DNA from: Candidatus Enterococcus moelleringii
GTDB lineage: Bacteria; Bacillota; Bacilli; Lactobacillales; Enterococcaceae
Direction of reading: 5' to 3'
NCBI RefSeq assembly: GCF_017377575.1
Contig: NZ_JAFREM010000031.1
Coordinates: 62,001 to 126,000, forward strand
Length of the DNA stretch: 64,000 bases
How positions within the stretch are numbered: position 1 is the first letter of the stretch; each line of letters opens with the position of its first letter. Positions 53,088 through 62,566 of the stretch are shown here, in pieces. Under the pieces are notes generated by a model. The model was not told where the DNA came from and made no database searches. It saw only the letters and a program-made list of their open reading frames with translations. A program made the position numbers and the translations under genes.

Positions 53088-54065
53088 ATGAATTTTCATT
53101 ATCACCTGCTGATTAATCCAGCTGCCGGAAGCGGAAACGCTAGCAAAAAAGCCGAACAGTTAATTGATCTGTTTGATCAACACAATTATACATATACTCC
53201 TTACTACACTGAGTATGCTGGAGAAGAAAAAGAAATTGCCGAACGCTTAGCTGGTATGCTTACACCATGGAATGAAGAGTTGCTGCAAAGTTCTACGGAC
53301 GAGCCTTATCATTTGCTGATCGTAATTGGCGGTGATGGGACCTTGCACCAAGTAGTGAATCAATTTTACTTAACCGGCGTTGAACTGCCTGTCAGCTACA
53401 TTCCAGCCGGTTCTGGAAATGATTTTGCTCGCGGAATCGGACTTTCTCGCCAAGTTGAGGAAGCCTTTAAGCAAATCACTGAAGCCGATCGACCACAGAA
53501 AATCAATGTCTTACTTTATGAAGAGAAAATCAAAGAAGAATACGGCTTGGTATTAAACAATGTTGGCATCGGTCTCGATGCTTTGATTGTTGCTACTGCC
53601 AATGCTTCAGTCTCAAAAAAGTGGCTAAACAAGTACAAACTTGGTTCAGCTTCTTATGCTCTTTATTTGATCAAATCTTTATTGCTGCAAAAAACCTTCC
53701 CAGTGATGATCGAGGTTAACGGCCACCAGCAAGAGTTTAACCGAACCTTTTTATGTACTACGACGAATATTCCTTACTTTGGCGGAGGTGTTCCGATTGC
53801 TCCTATGGCCGATCCCAAAAAAGAAATGATTGATTTGGTGATTATTGAAAAGCCAAATATTTTTGCGATCACCCACTTGTTACTGCAGCTGCTGCGTAGA
53901 AAGCACACGACGAATAAACATTATCGTCATTTTTCCAGCTCCCGCATCCGTATCGTTTCGGTTGTCCCGCAACACGGACAGGCTGATGGCGAAACAATGG
54001 GCCAGCGGTCCTATGATCTGTGTTTCTCAACCAGTTCACAGTATATTTGGTACAAAGATAACTAA
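53088..54065 (+). CDS. Diacylglycerol kinase family lipid kinase (DgkB/YegS type)
   Basis: A 325-residue protein of the DAGK catalytic fold: LLINPAAGSGNASKKAEQL at the start, VIGGDGTLHQVVNQFYL near 82, YIPAGSGNDFARGIG near 105, and FGGGVPIAPMADPKKEMIDL near 230. It phosphorylates diacylglycerol or a related lipid at the membrane. It ends at a shared terminator with recD2. Confidence 0.9.
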   Translation: MNFHYHLLINPAAGSGNASKKAEQLIDLFDQHNYTYTPYYTEYAGEEKEIAERLAGMLTPWNEELLQSSTDEPYHLLIVIGGDGTLHQVVNQFYLTGVELPVSYIPAGSGNDFARGIGLSRQVEEAFKQITEADRPQKINVLLYEEKIKEEYGLVLNNVGIGLDALIVATANASVSKKWLNKYKLGSASYALYLIKSLLLQKTFPVMIEVNGHQQEFNRTFLCTTTNIPYFGGGVPIAPMADPKKEMIDLVIIEKPNIFAITHLLLQLLRRKHTTNKHYRHFSSSRIRIVSVVPQHGQADGETMGQRSYDLCFSTSSQYIWYKDN

Positions 54066-54073
54066 AAATAAAA

Positions 54074-54111
54074 AAACTTGTCCAAATTACTCAGAGAATT
54101 TGGACAAGTTT
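54074..54111. terminator. Bidirectional terminator between the lipid kinase and recD2
   Basis: AAACTTGTCCAAATT pairs with AATTTGGACAAGTTT over 8 nt, flanked by A and T tracts. Confidence 0.93.
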
Positions 54112-54112
54112 T

Positions 54113-56548
54113 TTATTTCAGAAACATTTGGGGAGTGATTCCTTCCATGCCAATCATCGGATCAACGGCCTGCTGGCGAATCAAAGCGGACGTTAAAATT
54201 TTCGGTCCCTTCACTTCCTCAACAGATTTTGGTGCAGATTGAAGCGTTTCTTCTTTTAGAACTTTTTCAAAAGGATCGTTCTTCTCCTGCGGTACTGATA
54301 CATCCAATTCTGCTGCTGAACAGATTCGTTCGATCAGCGTGGTTTTTCGCACCGCTGATTCTTTGCGGACACATTCCACAAACGCCTCTTGTTCCCCTAG
54401 CAGAATCAGCAGGTCCTTACTACGAGTAACAGCTGTGTAAAGCAGATTGCGTTGCAGCATGCGATTGTATTGTTTAACCATTGGCAGTAAAACCATTTGG
54501 AATTCACTGCCCTGTGCTTTATGGATCGAACAGCAATAAGACAATTTGATATTGTTCCACTCCGAACGCTTGTATTGAACTTCAATACTATCAAATTGGA
54601 TAACCAATTCATCTACTTTATCTTCTGATTCCTTAGCCGGAATAATCCCTACGATAATGCCCATATCGCCATTAAAAACATTCGATTCTGGGTTGTTAAC
54701 TAATTGAAGCACTTTATCGCCAATTCGATAAACAGCCTCGTTCCATTGCACTTCTTTTTTGGTTCCATCATTTGGATTAAAAATTTCCTGCATCATTTTA
54801 TTGATCGCATCAATCCCAGCAGGTCCTCGGTACATAGGGGCCAGCACTTGGACGTCTTGGGCCGAATAGCCTTTGATTTTAGCGCGCTCTACAATTTGTT
54901 TGATGACTGTTTCCATTTGAAAAGCGTGGCAAGCGATGAAGGAGCGGTCTTTTTGATTCACCTTAAAATCAGCCGGTAATTTACCTTCTTTAATTTCATG
55001 AGCTAAGGGAATGATGGAAGAATTATCTCCTTGACGATAGATTTCCGTTAATTCGATTTTAGGAATAGCCTCCACCTGCAATAAATCATGAAAGACCTGT
55101 CCTGGTCCAACTGAAGGCAACTGATCCTTATCCCCCACTAATATAATTTGCATATTTGTTGGGATTGCTTTTAATAGTGTGTTGGCCAACCAAGTGTCCA
55201 CCATTGACATTTCATCAACGATTAACAATCCACCCTCTAGTTCCCGCGCCTCAGTGTCTGGGGTGCTCTCACGGCCGTTTAAACCTAGCAAACGGTGAAT
55301 CGTGCTGGCAGGCAGTCCCGTTGTCTCATTCATCCGTTTAGCAGCTCTGCCAGTCGGTGCCGCAAGAATAATCGGGAAAATTTCTTCCTTGTAGTCACTA
55401 GGGTCTAAAGACAAATCATTTAACTCTGCAAACAGTTGGACAATTCCATTGATGACGGTAGTCTTACCCGTACCTGGTCCTCCAGTTAAAATAAACATCG
55501 GCGATCGAATGGCTTCCTTAATTGCCTGATCTTGAGAAGTACCATATAGAATATTCGACCGCTTCTCGATAATTCGCAGTTTTTGCTCTACCGTTTTTTT
55601 AGGATACTTAATCTCTTTTTTACGAGCCAGCAAACGAGCAACTGCATTCCCAATTCCCCACTCGCTATAGTACAACGTATTCTCATACAATTTGGTTTCT
55701 TCTTGCTGAATTTTCTCTTCTTCAACTAATTGAATAATCATCGCTGCTACCCGATCAGGGGCAATTTCAACTGCCCGTGAATTTTCCAACAATGACAAGA
55801 CCTGTTCCAATAACCGCTGCGCTTCTACATAAGTATCGCCGCTCTGATTGGCATCTTCGTCAATTTGATGCAATATAGCCGCTCTGATCCGTTGATCACT
55901 GTCAGCGGCAATTCCCATCTGTTCGGCAAGATTATCAGCTTTTTTAAAGCCAATCCCTTCAATATCTTCCACTAATTGATAAGGATTTTCTTGGATGATC
56001 TCCAACGCCTGATTACGGTATGTCTGAAAAATAGCAAAAGATAGCTGACTACCAAAGCCGTATGAGCTTAAACCAACAATTATCTTCTCCATACCATAAT
56101 TAAGTCGCAATGTTTCAACCAGCTGATCTTTTTTCTTTTGATTCAAGTTGGGGATACGATTTAGAATATCAGGCTGATCGATAATTTGGTCAATCGCATC
56201 CTCACCTAATATCTCCACTATTTTTTCAGCTGTCTTTTTTCCGATTCCTGGAAATTTATCACTGGAGAGATAACTGATAATTCCATTAGCCGAGGTTGGC
56301 TGAGCTTGTTCATAACGCTCCACCAAAAATTGTTTCCCATAACGAGGATGCTCGACAAAATGTCCAAACAATCGATACTCTTCATCTTCCTGCACATCGC
56401 CGAAGCTGCCGGTCACCACAATTTCTGATTCTAAAAAATCAGTGTTGGTTTCACGAATACCGAAGAGCAGTACTTTATAAAAGTTGCTGGGATTTTGGAA
56501 AAACACCGCTTTTAAGGTTCCAACAATGTACAAGGCCTCTTCTGACAT
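54113..56548 (-). CDS. recD2: RecD2 family SF1B helicase
   Basis: An 811-residue 5'-3' DNA helicase, independent of RecBC. The N-terminal region has HhH-like SDKFPGIGKKTAEKIVE and FGSQLSFAIF; then motor motifs: Walker A LTGGPGTGKTTVING near 353, LIVDEMSMVD near 438, VGDKDQLPSVGPG near 465, EIYRQ, and SIHKAQGSEFQMV near 690. It aids replication fork and repair. Confidence 0.96.
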   Translation of the reverse strand: MSEEALYIVGTLKAVFFQNPSNFYKVLLFGIRETNTDFLESEIVVTGSFGDVQEDEEYRLFGHFVEHPRYGKQFLVERYEQAQPTSANGIISYLSSDKFPGIGKKTAEKIVEILGEDAIDQIIDQPDILNRIPNLNQKKKDQLVETLRLNYGMEKIIVGLSSYGFGSQLSFAIFQTYRNQALEIIQENPYQLVEDIEGIGFKKADNLAEQMGIAADSDQRIRAAILHQIDEDANQSGDTYVEAQRLLEQVLSLLENSRAVEIAPDRVAAMIIQLVEEEKIQQEETKLYENTLYYSEWGIGNAVARLLARKKEIKYPKKTVEQKLRIIEKRSNILYGTSQDQAIKEAIRSPMFILTGGPGTGKTTVINGIVQLFAELNDLSLDPSDYKEEIFPIILAAPTGRAAKRMNETTGLPASTIHRLLGLNGRESTPDTEARELEGGLLIVDEMSMVDTWLANTLLKAIPTNMQIILVGDKDQLPSVGPGQVFHDLLQVEAIPKIELTEIYRQGDNSSIIPLAHEIKEGKLPADFKVNQKDRSFIACHAFQMETVIKQIVERAKIKGYSAQDVQVLAPMYRGPAGIDAINKMMQEIFNPNDGTKKEVQWNEAVYRIGDKVLQLVNNPESNVFNGDMGIIVGIIPAKESEDKVDELVIQFDSIEVQYKRSEWNNIKLSYCCSIHKAQGSEFQMVLLPMVKQYNRMLQRNLLYTAVTRSKDLLILLGEQEAFVECVRKESAVRKTTLIERICSAAELDVSVPQEKNDPFEKVLKEETLQSAPKSVEEVKGPKILTSALIRQQAVDPMIGMEGITPQMFLK

Positions 56549-56563
56549 TTTGCCACACCTCCT

Positions 56564-57220
56564 TTACAAAATCGCGTCTGGATTTTGATTTAATTTATCT
56601 AAAAAATCGATTTCGTTCCATTGTAATAATTTATACGGTTCTGTGGATTCATCAGCCTCTAGTATGGTAAGGCTGTTGTTATAAAGCCCACCCATCGCTC
56701 GCAGTTCAGCTATCGGCTTGCCAGTCAATGCTTGAATCGCTGCTGTCAAAGAAGCTCCATGTCCCACAAAAAGCAAAGGTCCTTCTTGTGCTTCCGCAAC
56801 GGCCTGATGAACCAAACCGGTAGTGCGTTTTAACATCTGTTCCACCGTTTCTCCGCCAAAGGGAGCTGGATCGTACAAATCTAAGCGTCTGCGTAAATTG
56901 TCCATATTTGTCCCGTACTTCTCATGCATGGCATCCACTAGCTGACCCTCCAGCGAGCCCAGACCTAACTCTCGCAAATCATCTGTCCGAATAATCTCAA
57001 CAGGATGTGTCAGACGGCTCTTAATCCCTTCCGCTGTTAGGTAAGCTCGTCTGGCACTGCTGGAGTAAATTTTTTCAAAGGGAATGTCTTTTAACGTTTC
57101 ACCCAAGGTTTCAATCGCTTGGAAACTCTCTGCCAATAAAGGTGAATCACCCATCATCCCTTGAAATCGCTTCTCTTGGTTCCATTGAGTTTTTCCATGA
57201 CGTGTAAAATAGAGCTTCAT
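56564..57220 (-). CDS. Histidine phosphatase family protein
   Basis: A 218-residue phosphoglycerate-mutase-like protein with the phospho-His motif YFTRHGKTQWNQEKRFQG at the start, SSSARRAYLTAEGI near 55, and LFVGHGASL near 150. Substrate unknown (sugar phosphate or nucleotide). It stands between recD2 and trmL, 15 nt before recD2. Confidence 0.9.
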   Translation of the reverse strand: MKLYFTRHGKTQWNQEKRFQGMMGDSPLLAESFQAIETLGETLKDIPFEKIYSSSARRAYLTAEGIKSRLTHPVEIIRTDDLRELGLGSLEGQLVDAMHEKYGTNMDNLRRRLDLYDPAPFGGETVEQMLKRTTGLVHQAVAEAQEGPLLFVGHGASLTAAIQALTGKPIAELRAMGGLYNNSLTILEADESTEPYKLLQWNEIDFLDKLNQNPDAIL

Positions 57221-57230
57221 ACTTTCCCTC

Positions 57231-57737
57231 CTAATCTAATTTGTCGTTTTCGTAATGATGACTAAGTTCTAAATCTGGAAAATTCTGTTGACGCAATGCT
57301 TCGTACACAACGATCGCTACTGTGTTAGATAAATTCAACGAGCGAACATGTGTATCATTCATTGGCAAACGCAAGCATTTATCTTCATTGTCTCGCATAA
57401 ATCCTTCTGGTAATCCAGTTGTTTCTTTTCCAAACATAAAAAAGCGGTCCTCAGAAGGTGTATAGTCTGCTTCCGAATAAGTCCGATTAGCAAATTTAGT
57501 AATCAGATAAAGCGGACGTTCTGCTAAATACTCCATGAAAGCAGGAAGATCCTTGTGGTAAGTAATGTCTACATCGTTCCAGTAATCTAAACCGGCCCGC
57601 TTCAGATGCTTATCATCGGTCGAAAAACCTAAGGGTTCGATCAAATGTAGCGGTGAGTTCGTTGCGGCACACGTGCGTGCAATATTTCCGGTGTTAGCTG
57701 GAATTTGAGGTTCAAATAATACAATATGGTTGGTCAT
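57231..57737 (-). CDS. trmL: tRNA (cytidine(34)-2'-O)-methyltransferase TrmL
   Basis: A 168-residue SPOUT methyltransferase with [20 protein letters not shown] at the start, [33 protein letters not shown] and [18 protein letters not shown]. It methylates wobble C34/U34 of tRNA-Leu. ATG 57737 behind AAGGAGCAGC; the longer frame up to 57830 has no site. The 5' UTR follows the candidate small RNA gene. Confidence 0.95.
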   Translation of the reverse strand: MTNHIVLFEPQIPANTGNIARTCAATNSPLHLIEPLGFSTDDKHLKRAGLDYWNDVDITYHKDLPAFMEYLAERPLYLITKFANRTYSEADYTPSEDRFFMFGKETTGLPEGFMRDNEDKCLRLPMNDTHVRSLNLSNTVAIVVYEALRQQNFPDLELSHHYENDKLD

Positions 57738-57886
57738 TTTGCTGCTCCTTATAGTGGTTTGAGAATTTATTTTCTGCTCCCTTAATGGGTTGCTTTCAAC
57801 TGTAAATTTGCTGAAATTTCGATTCAGCATACCGCTAATTTAGCTGCTGAACTTTGAGTCTCTTTCTATAAAAGTGAATTCAGCAC

Positions 57887-57999
57887 AAAAAAAACGTACC
57901 AACTCGGTGTCTAGCACGGCGAGTCGCTACGTTAGTGAAGCACTTTTCACAAACTTTTATCAGAACAGGAACCTGATAAAAACCAATGAAAAACAACTT
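57887..57999 (-). ncRNA. Candidate stand-alone small RNA, about 113 nt
   Basis: On the minus strand, behind a strong promoter, three stems follow: TTTTTATCAG with CTGATAAAAG (57982-57954), GTGAA with TTCAC (57951-57936) and a long terminator stem AACGTA-CGACTCG with CGAGTTG-TACGTT (57933-57893) with eight T. There is no ORF with a site. No known RNA family is recognised. It lies in a gap of 334 bp between rlmA and trmL. Confidence 0.65.
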
Positions 58000-58005
58000 G
58001 TTGCT

Positions 58006-58034
58006 ACTATATCACCATGAGGTTAGAAATGCAA
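58006..58034 (-). promoter_or_regulatory. Promoter of the candidate small RNA
   Basis: TTGCAT (58034-58029), 17-nt spacer and TATAGT (58011-58006) on the minus strand. It is the best promoter in this gap; transcription would start near 57999. Confidence 0.75.
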
Positions 58035-58071
58035 TGATTAATTCACAATTTTCCCGATGAAACCGATTTCT

Positions 58072-58899
58072 CTAATATCCCTTTAATATTTCCACATCAA
58101 TCGTGATTTTTTCCAATGGTTTCGCCCTTAAACCTTGTTTTATCACAGGATCCACATGCCACTCCAAAGGCGACATCTCTAGCAAATCCAGCTGATTTTC
58201 TTCCGGAATTTCAAATTGATAGGTTAAACGCGTTTGCTCTTCAACTGACATCTCCATGTTAAAACGTTCAATCACGGCTTCGTTGGAATATGGCTTGCCC
58301 TCTGGATAGTAAGCTTCTCTTAATTCTCGCAAATAGTTTTCTTGCGGGACGACCTTTATTACTTTCCCATCTTCGCGTAACGTACGGTGAAATTCCTTAT
58401 AGTGGGAAGGAGAAAAAATATTTAAAATGGTATCAAACGCTTGATCAGCAAAGGGCAGATTGGTTAAATCAGCGACACACCAAAAACTATCTATTGGCTG
58501 ATCGGTGGCTAAATAAATTCCTTCTTTCGCTAAATCAAATCCAATGGTAGCCTCATTAGGCTTCAATTGATTCAACTCAGCCAAAAAGCTGCCTTCACCG
58601 CAGCCTACATCTAATAATTTCCCCGGGTCGATCCATTCAGCCAACTGTTCAATCACCGGTTGGTACATCCCCGAACGAATCATACGTCCTCGAGGTAAAA
58701 ACATGTTTTTATCGTAACCAGTCTTTACTTGATGTTCCAAAAAATAGATTGTTCCCTTTTTAGAAAGATCATACTGGTGGTTATTCTTACAGATCAGTTG
58801 ATAATTATTTTTCAAAAAACTCTCATGGCACTTGGGACAGCGAAACAGCTGATAGTTTTTTTCCAAAAAAACTGCACCACGATCAATTTTCTTAAGCAA
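58072..58899 (-). CDS. rlmA: 23S rRNA guanine-N1-methyltransferase RlmA type
   Basis: A 275-residue methyltransferase with an N-terminal zinc finger (FRCPKCHESF and LICKNNHQYDLSKKGTI), a SAM loop LLDVGCGEGSFLAEL near 92, and NIFSPSHYKEFHRTLREDGK. RlmA methylates G745 or G748 of 23S rRNA. TTG start at 58899 is preferred because AAGGAAGTGA precedes it and the product then begins LLKKIDRGAVFLEKNY; an ATG at 58920 has no site. Confidence 0.9.
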   Translation of the reverse strand: MLKKIDRGAVFLEKNYQLFRCPKCHESFLKNNYQLICKNNHQYDLSKKGTIYFLEHQVKTGYDKNMFLPRGRMIRSGMYQPVIEQLAEWIDPGKLLDVGCGEGSFLAELNQLKPNEATIGFDLAKEGIYLATDQPIDSFWCVADLTNLPFADQAFDTILNIFSPSHYKEFHRTLREDGKVIKVVPQENYLRELREAYYPEGKPYSNEAVIERFNMEMSVEEQTRLTYQFEIPEENQLDLLEMSPLEWHVDPVIKQGLRAKPLEKITIDVEILKGY

Positions 58900-59112
58900 T
58901 TGAGTCACTTCCTTTAGCATATGATAGCATAGTTGCTCCAATCCTTCTACGACTTATGCTACACTAGGGGCACAGGATACCCGTCCAATTTTTGACAGTT
59001 CAATAAAAGTTAAAAATATGCTATAAAACAGGTACTAACACAAGAACAAAATAGGATAACAGGATGGTATTCATAGTGTTAATAGTATTAAATTTAAATA
59101 GGAGGAGTAACC

Positions 59113-59751
59113 GTGATTAAAGAATTTTGTGCCGAAAACTTCACCGATATTCCCGCAGCGATTAAAGCTGACGCTGGAAGAATCGAATTATGTGATAACC
59201 TTGCAGTGGGAGGAACTACCCCTAGCTTAGGTGTCATAGAAGAAACCTTGGCCTATGCTAACGAAAAACACGTTCCAGTAATGACAATGATTCGTCCTAG
59301 AGGCGGAGACTTCATTTACAACGATTTGGAACTAAAAATAATGGAGACAGATTTGATCCATGCCAAAAATGCTGGGACTGACGGTGTTGTATTTGGTTGC
59401 TTAACAGAAGACAATGAAGTTGATGAAGAAGCTTTGGAGATTTTGTTAGGCAACAGCATTGGCCTGCAAACAACTTTTCATATGGCTTTTGATGCAATTC
59501 CTAAAGAAAAGCAGTTTGAGACCATCGACTGGTTTGTTAAATTAGGAATTGACCGCATACTCAGCCACGGCGGGCCTTTATCACAACCAATTGAAGAAAG
59601 CTTGGCTCATCTTAAGGAACTGATTGATTACGCGGATGGCCGGATTACTATTTTCCCTGGCGGTGGAATCACTTATGAAAACTTAGATAAAATTGTCCAA
59701 ACACTAGGTGTTAAAGAAGCCCATGGAACTAAAATTGTTCCTTTGGACTAA
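59113..59751 (+). CDS. cutC: CutC family protein
   Basis: A 212-residue TIM-barrel protein. IKEFCAENFTDIPAAIKADA, RIELCDNLAVGGTTPSLG, MIRPRGGDFIYN and ILSHGGPLSQPIEE are CutC signatures. It binds copper in some bacteria; its role in copper balance is debated. GTG start behind AGGAGGAG. TTCAAT, 17 nt, TATAAA near 59008-59036 is a possible promoter. Confidence 0.93.
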   Translation: MIKEFCAENFTDIPAAIKADAGRIELCDNLAVGGTTPSLGVIEETLAYANEKHVPVMTMIRPRGGDFIYNDLELKIMETDLIHAKNAGTDGVVFGCLTEDNEVDEEALEILLGNSIGLQTTFHMAFDAIPKEKQFETIDWFVKLGIDRILSHGGPLSQPIEESLAHLKELIDYADGRITIFPGGGITYENLDKIVQTLGVKEAHGTKIVPLD

Positions 59752-59771
59752 AAGATATTCATCCAAACAAA

Positions 59772-59799
59772 GAAGCAGTGAATTAACTCTCACTGCTTC
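59772..59799. terminator. Terminator between cutC and the NUDIX gene
   Basis: GAAGCAGTGA pairs with TCACTGCTTC over 8 nt, followed by TTTTTG on the plus strand. It overlaps the 3' end of the convergent NUDIX gene. Confidence 0.9.
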
Positions 59800-60232
59800 T
59801 TTTTGTTTGTATATAGTTTTTTATCCGAAACATCCATTTCCAGGTTTTTAAACGTGTTCGCATTGGAAAGTTGCCTGACAGGTAGTCTTTAATTTGCTGC
59901 TTTTGATCCGGATGAATATTCAAAGGCAGGTTGTGAATATCAAAAAAATTAACCGCTGAATACGTTGGTGAATTAATATTCTTTTGGGTTTCAGTTTCCT
60001 TGGCTTTATACACATAGATGATATCCTCAGTCAGTTCTTTAGTGTATATGCCCACCAGCTCTTGAACCTCATTTTCCAAACCTAATTCTTCATCAATTAG
60101 GCGCTGCATCCCAGTACGCTCATTTTCTTTTGGATACAGCAGACCTCCAGGCAGCTCCCAAATCGGTACTCCCGGTCGCCTGACAAATAATATTAGACCA
60201 TTACGGATAATAATAGCATAGGCTTTTTTCAT
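59783..60232 (-). CDS. NUDIX hydrolase family protein
   Basis: A 149-residue protein with the NUDIX box GGLLYPKENERTGMQRLIDEEL near residues 29-50. The canonical REUxEExG reads RLIDEELG, so the first Glu is a Leu while the later EE pair is kept. Thus catalysis may be weak or changed. ATG 60232 is the likely start; a GTG nine nt upstream is possible. The C-terminus is basic. Substrate unknown. Confidence 0.8.
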   Translation of the reverse strand: MKKAYAIIIRNGLILFVRRPGVPIWELPGGLLYPKENERTGMQRLIDEELGLENEVQELVGIYTKELTEDIIYVYKAKETETQKNINSPTYSAVNFFDIHNLPLNIHPDQKQQIKDYLSGNFPMRTRLKTWKWMFRIKNYIQTKRSSES

Positions 60233-60286
60233 CTTCCCCACTACTTTCAGCTTATATCGCTTGTTTTTCTTAAAATCAGCACGTTT

Positions 60287-61657
60287 TTAACTACCGATAA
60301 AATGTTCCATAAATAGACTTGCAATATTAAAATAGATCAATACACTGGTTAAGTCGCTCAAGGTAGTAATAAAAGGCCCACTAGCTACCGCAGGGTCAAA
60401 CCCTAATTTCTCCATAACCATTGGTATCAAACTGCCGGCTAAATTAGCTACCGTTATTGCGGCCAGCATCGCCGTTCCTATTACGAAACCTAATACAAAA
60501 TTATGCTTCCAAATGCCGACAATCGCAAATATAGCCACCCCGGTTACTAATCCCGTTACTAATCCCGTTAGGATTTCACCAACGATTAGTTTACTAAAGC
60601 CATTTTCTTTGTCATCTGAAATCGCAATCCGGCGAACCGCTACGGCTAATGATTGAGTACCAGCATTTCCAGCCGTCCCAGTAATTAAAGAAATGAAGAC
60701 CGCTAAAATACTCGCTTCACTAACTAACGCTTCATAATGATTGATTAAGCTGGCTGTCGTCATTCCTAGAAACAATAAAGTAATTAGCCAAGGCAGTCGT
60801 CTTGAAGCAGCTTTTATCGGATTTTCGTCGACTTCTTCAACGTTTACCCCCGCCAAACCAGAGTAATCGCTGGCCGCTTCGTCATCGATGACGTCAATGA
60901 TATCATCGACAGTCACAATCCCTAATAAGCGATCTTCATAATCGGTTACAGGCAGTGCTAGGAAATCATAATCCCGGAACATCTGAGCTACGTCTTCTTG
61001 GTCGTCTCCTACGTTGACAGAGATAACCCGCTCGCTCATTGCATCAGAAACCATCGTATCATCGTCATTAATGATCAAATCACGCAAGGAAATAACTCCC
61101 ACCAATTGATTATCAGTGTTCACAACATACGTATAGTAAATGGTTTCGGCTATTTGTGCTTCTTTTTTCAAAACGTACATAGCTGAACGGACCGTTTGAT
61201 TCGCAACAATGGATACGAATTCCGTTGTCATGATAGATCCAGCGGTGTCATCCTCATAGTGCAGCAGCTCACGAATTTCATTAGCATGCTCAGTATCCAT
61301 TAAACTTAGATACTTGGCTATTTGCTTTTTATCTAACTCATTTAAAATATCTACCGCATTATCAGTGTACATCTCAGAAAGCATGTCTGCTGCATAGCGC
61401 GGACGCATTTCAGCTAAGTACTCTTCTACGTGTTCATCGTCTTCCTCGATTACGTCAAACATGTCTGCCAGTTCTTTTGGTGATAAATATGAATAAACTA
61501 ATTGACGCTCTTCACTATCGAGAGATTGGTAGAATTGACCTTGATCATAAATATGCATTTCCAAAAAATGTTCACGAAAATCTTGAAGATCATTTTTGTG
61601 CAGTTCTTCCCTTAATTGCAAAAAATGGGCTTCCAATTCTTCCTGGTTTTCATCCAT
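60287..61657 (-). CDS. mgtE: Magnesium transporter MgtE
   Basis: A 456-residue Mg2+ channel with an N-domain rich in Glu and Leu (DMLSEMYTDNAVDIL), two CBS domains (about 135-255; VGVISLRDLI and LLGIVTVDDIIDVI), a connecting helix, and five membrane spans with ITGTAGNAGTQSLAVAVRR near 348 and GFDPAVASGPFITTLSDLT. ATG 61657 follows GAGGTGAGAG. It comes 10 nt after rluD in one operon. Confidence 0.96.
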   Translation of the reverse strand: MDENQEELEAHFLQLREELHKNDLQDFREHFLEMHIYDQGQFYQSLDSEERQLVYSYLSPKELADMFDVIEEDDEHVEEYLAEMRPRYAADMLSEMYTDNAVDILNELDKKQIAKYLSLMDTEHANEIRELLHYEDDTAGSIMTTEFVSIVANQTVRSAMYVLKKEAQIAETIYYTYVVNTDNQLVGVISLRDLIINDDDTMVSDAMSERVISVNVGDDQEDVAQMFRDYDFLALPVTDYEDRLLGIVTVDDIIDVIDDEAASDYSGLAGVNVEEVDENPIKAASRRLPWLITLLFLGMTTASLINHYEALVSEASILAVFISLITGTAGNAGTQSLAVAVRRIAISDDKENGFSKLIVGEILTGLVTGLVTGVAIFAIVGIWKHNFVLGFVIGTAMLAAITVANLAGSLIPMVMEKLGFDPAVASGPFITTLSDLTSVLIYFNIASLFMEHFIGS

Positions 61658-61667
61658 CTCTCTCACC

Positions 61668-62561
61668 TCACAGTTCTTTTGCGACAATCTCCATATCTGC
61701 AGCAAGCGGCAAAGTAAATGCCAATTTCTCGCCATTAAAAGGGTGCCTAAATGTTAAGGCACAACAATGCAGGGCCTGACGAGTTATCCCAAGGTCCATT
61801 CTTCCGCCATATAGATTATCACCCAACAACGGGCAACCTATCGCACTAAAGTGCACTCTAATTTGGTGTGTTCTCCCCGTATGTAATTGAATATCAACCA
61901 AGGCGGCCTGCTGACCTTTTACATCAAGCCAATATTCTGTTAAAGCAGTCTGGCCTGATTGATCGGTTTTTCTTTTGATTAAAGAAGTTAAATCTCTGGT
62001 AATTGGCAAGTTAATCTCACCATGTTCTTGCAGTTGCTGAAATTCTCCAGAAACTAATGCTTGATACTTCTTCACCAGAGTCTTATTACGCAATTCTTGA
62101 TCCAATTTAGCGTGAGCAAATCCATGCTTGGCAAATAACATCAAGCCAGAAGTGTCCTTATCAAGGCGGGTAACCACATGCACTACTTGATTAGCATAGC
62201 CTTGTCGAACGTAATAAGCTTTCACTCGATTTGCCATTGTTCCACGCGGATGATATTGTGCCGGAATTGAAGCAATTCCCGCTGGTTTATTTACCACCAG
62301 CAAGTGATCGTCCTCATACACAATTGCGATTGGCACATCATCAGCTAATAGCGTCTCGTGCGCTTTTTCATCAGGAATCACAACAGTTACACTATCATGG
62401 GACTTCAAAGAAAACAAGACGTTTTGTTCATGATTATTCACATAAATTTTTCCACCTTGAAACTTTATTTTTGCCAGCAATTTCTTAGAAATCCCTTGTT
62501 TTTTCAAAAAAGTTCGCAGTAATAATGGCTCTGCTTGATTATAGGTCCATTCAAATTTCAC
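61668..62561 (-). CDS. RluA/RluD family pseudouridine synthase
   Basis: A 297-residue enzyme with a short S4-like N-terminus (LRTFLKKQGISKKLLAKIKFQ), the catalytic Asp in VVTRLDKDTSGLMLFAK near 130, and GRTHQIRVHFSAIGCPLLGD near 225. It isomerises uridine in rRNA; the target base cannot be told. It follows nadK by 5 nt. Confidence 0.93.
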   Translation of the reverse strand: MKFEWTYNQAEPLLLRTFLKKQGISKKLLAKIKFQGGKIYVNNHEQNVLFSLKSHDSVTVVIPDEKAHETLLADDVPIAIVYEDDHLLVVNKPAGIASIPAQYHPRGTMANRVKAYYVRQGYANQVVHVVTRLDKDTSGLMLFAKHGFAHAKLDQELRNKTLVKKYQALVSGEFQQLQEHGEINLPITRDLTSLIKRKTDQSGQTALTEYWLDVKGQQAALVDIQLHTGRTHQIRVHFSAIGCPLLGDNLYGGRMDLGITRQALHCCALTFRHPFNGEKLAFTLPLAADMEIVAKEL

Positions 62562-62566
62562 AAAAA

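Noticed and set aside
57887-57999. A tracrRNA, because the end of the RNA has a CACCGAGT-like terminator stem.
   Set aside because: No anti-repeat, no CRISPR array and no cas gene are in the window, and the stem is longer and different from known tracrRNA ends.
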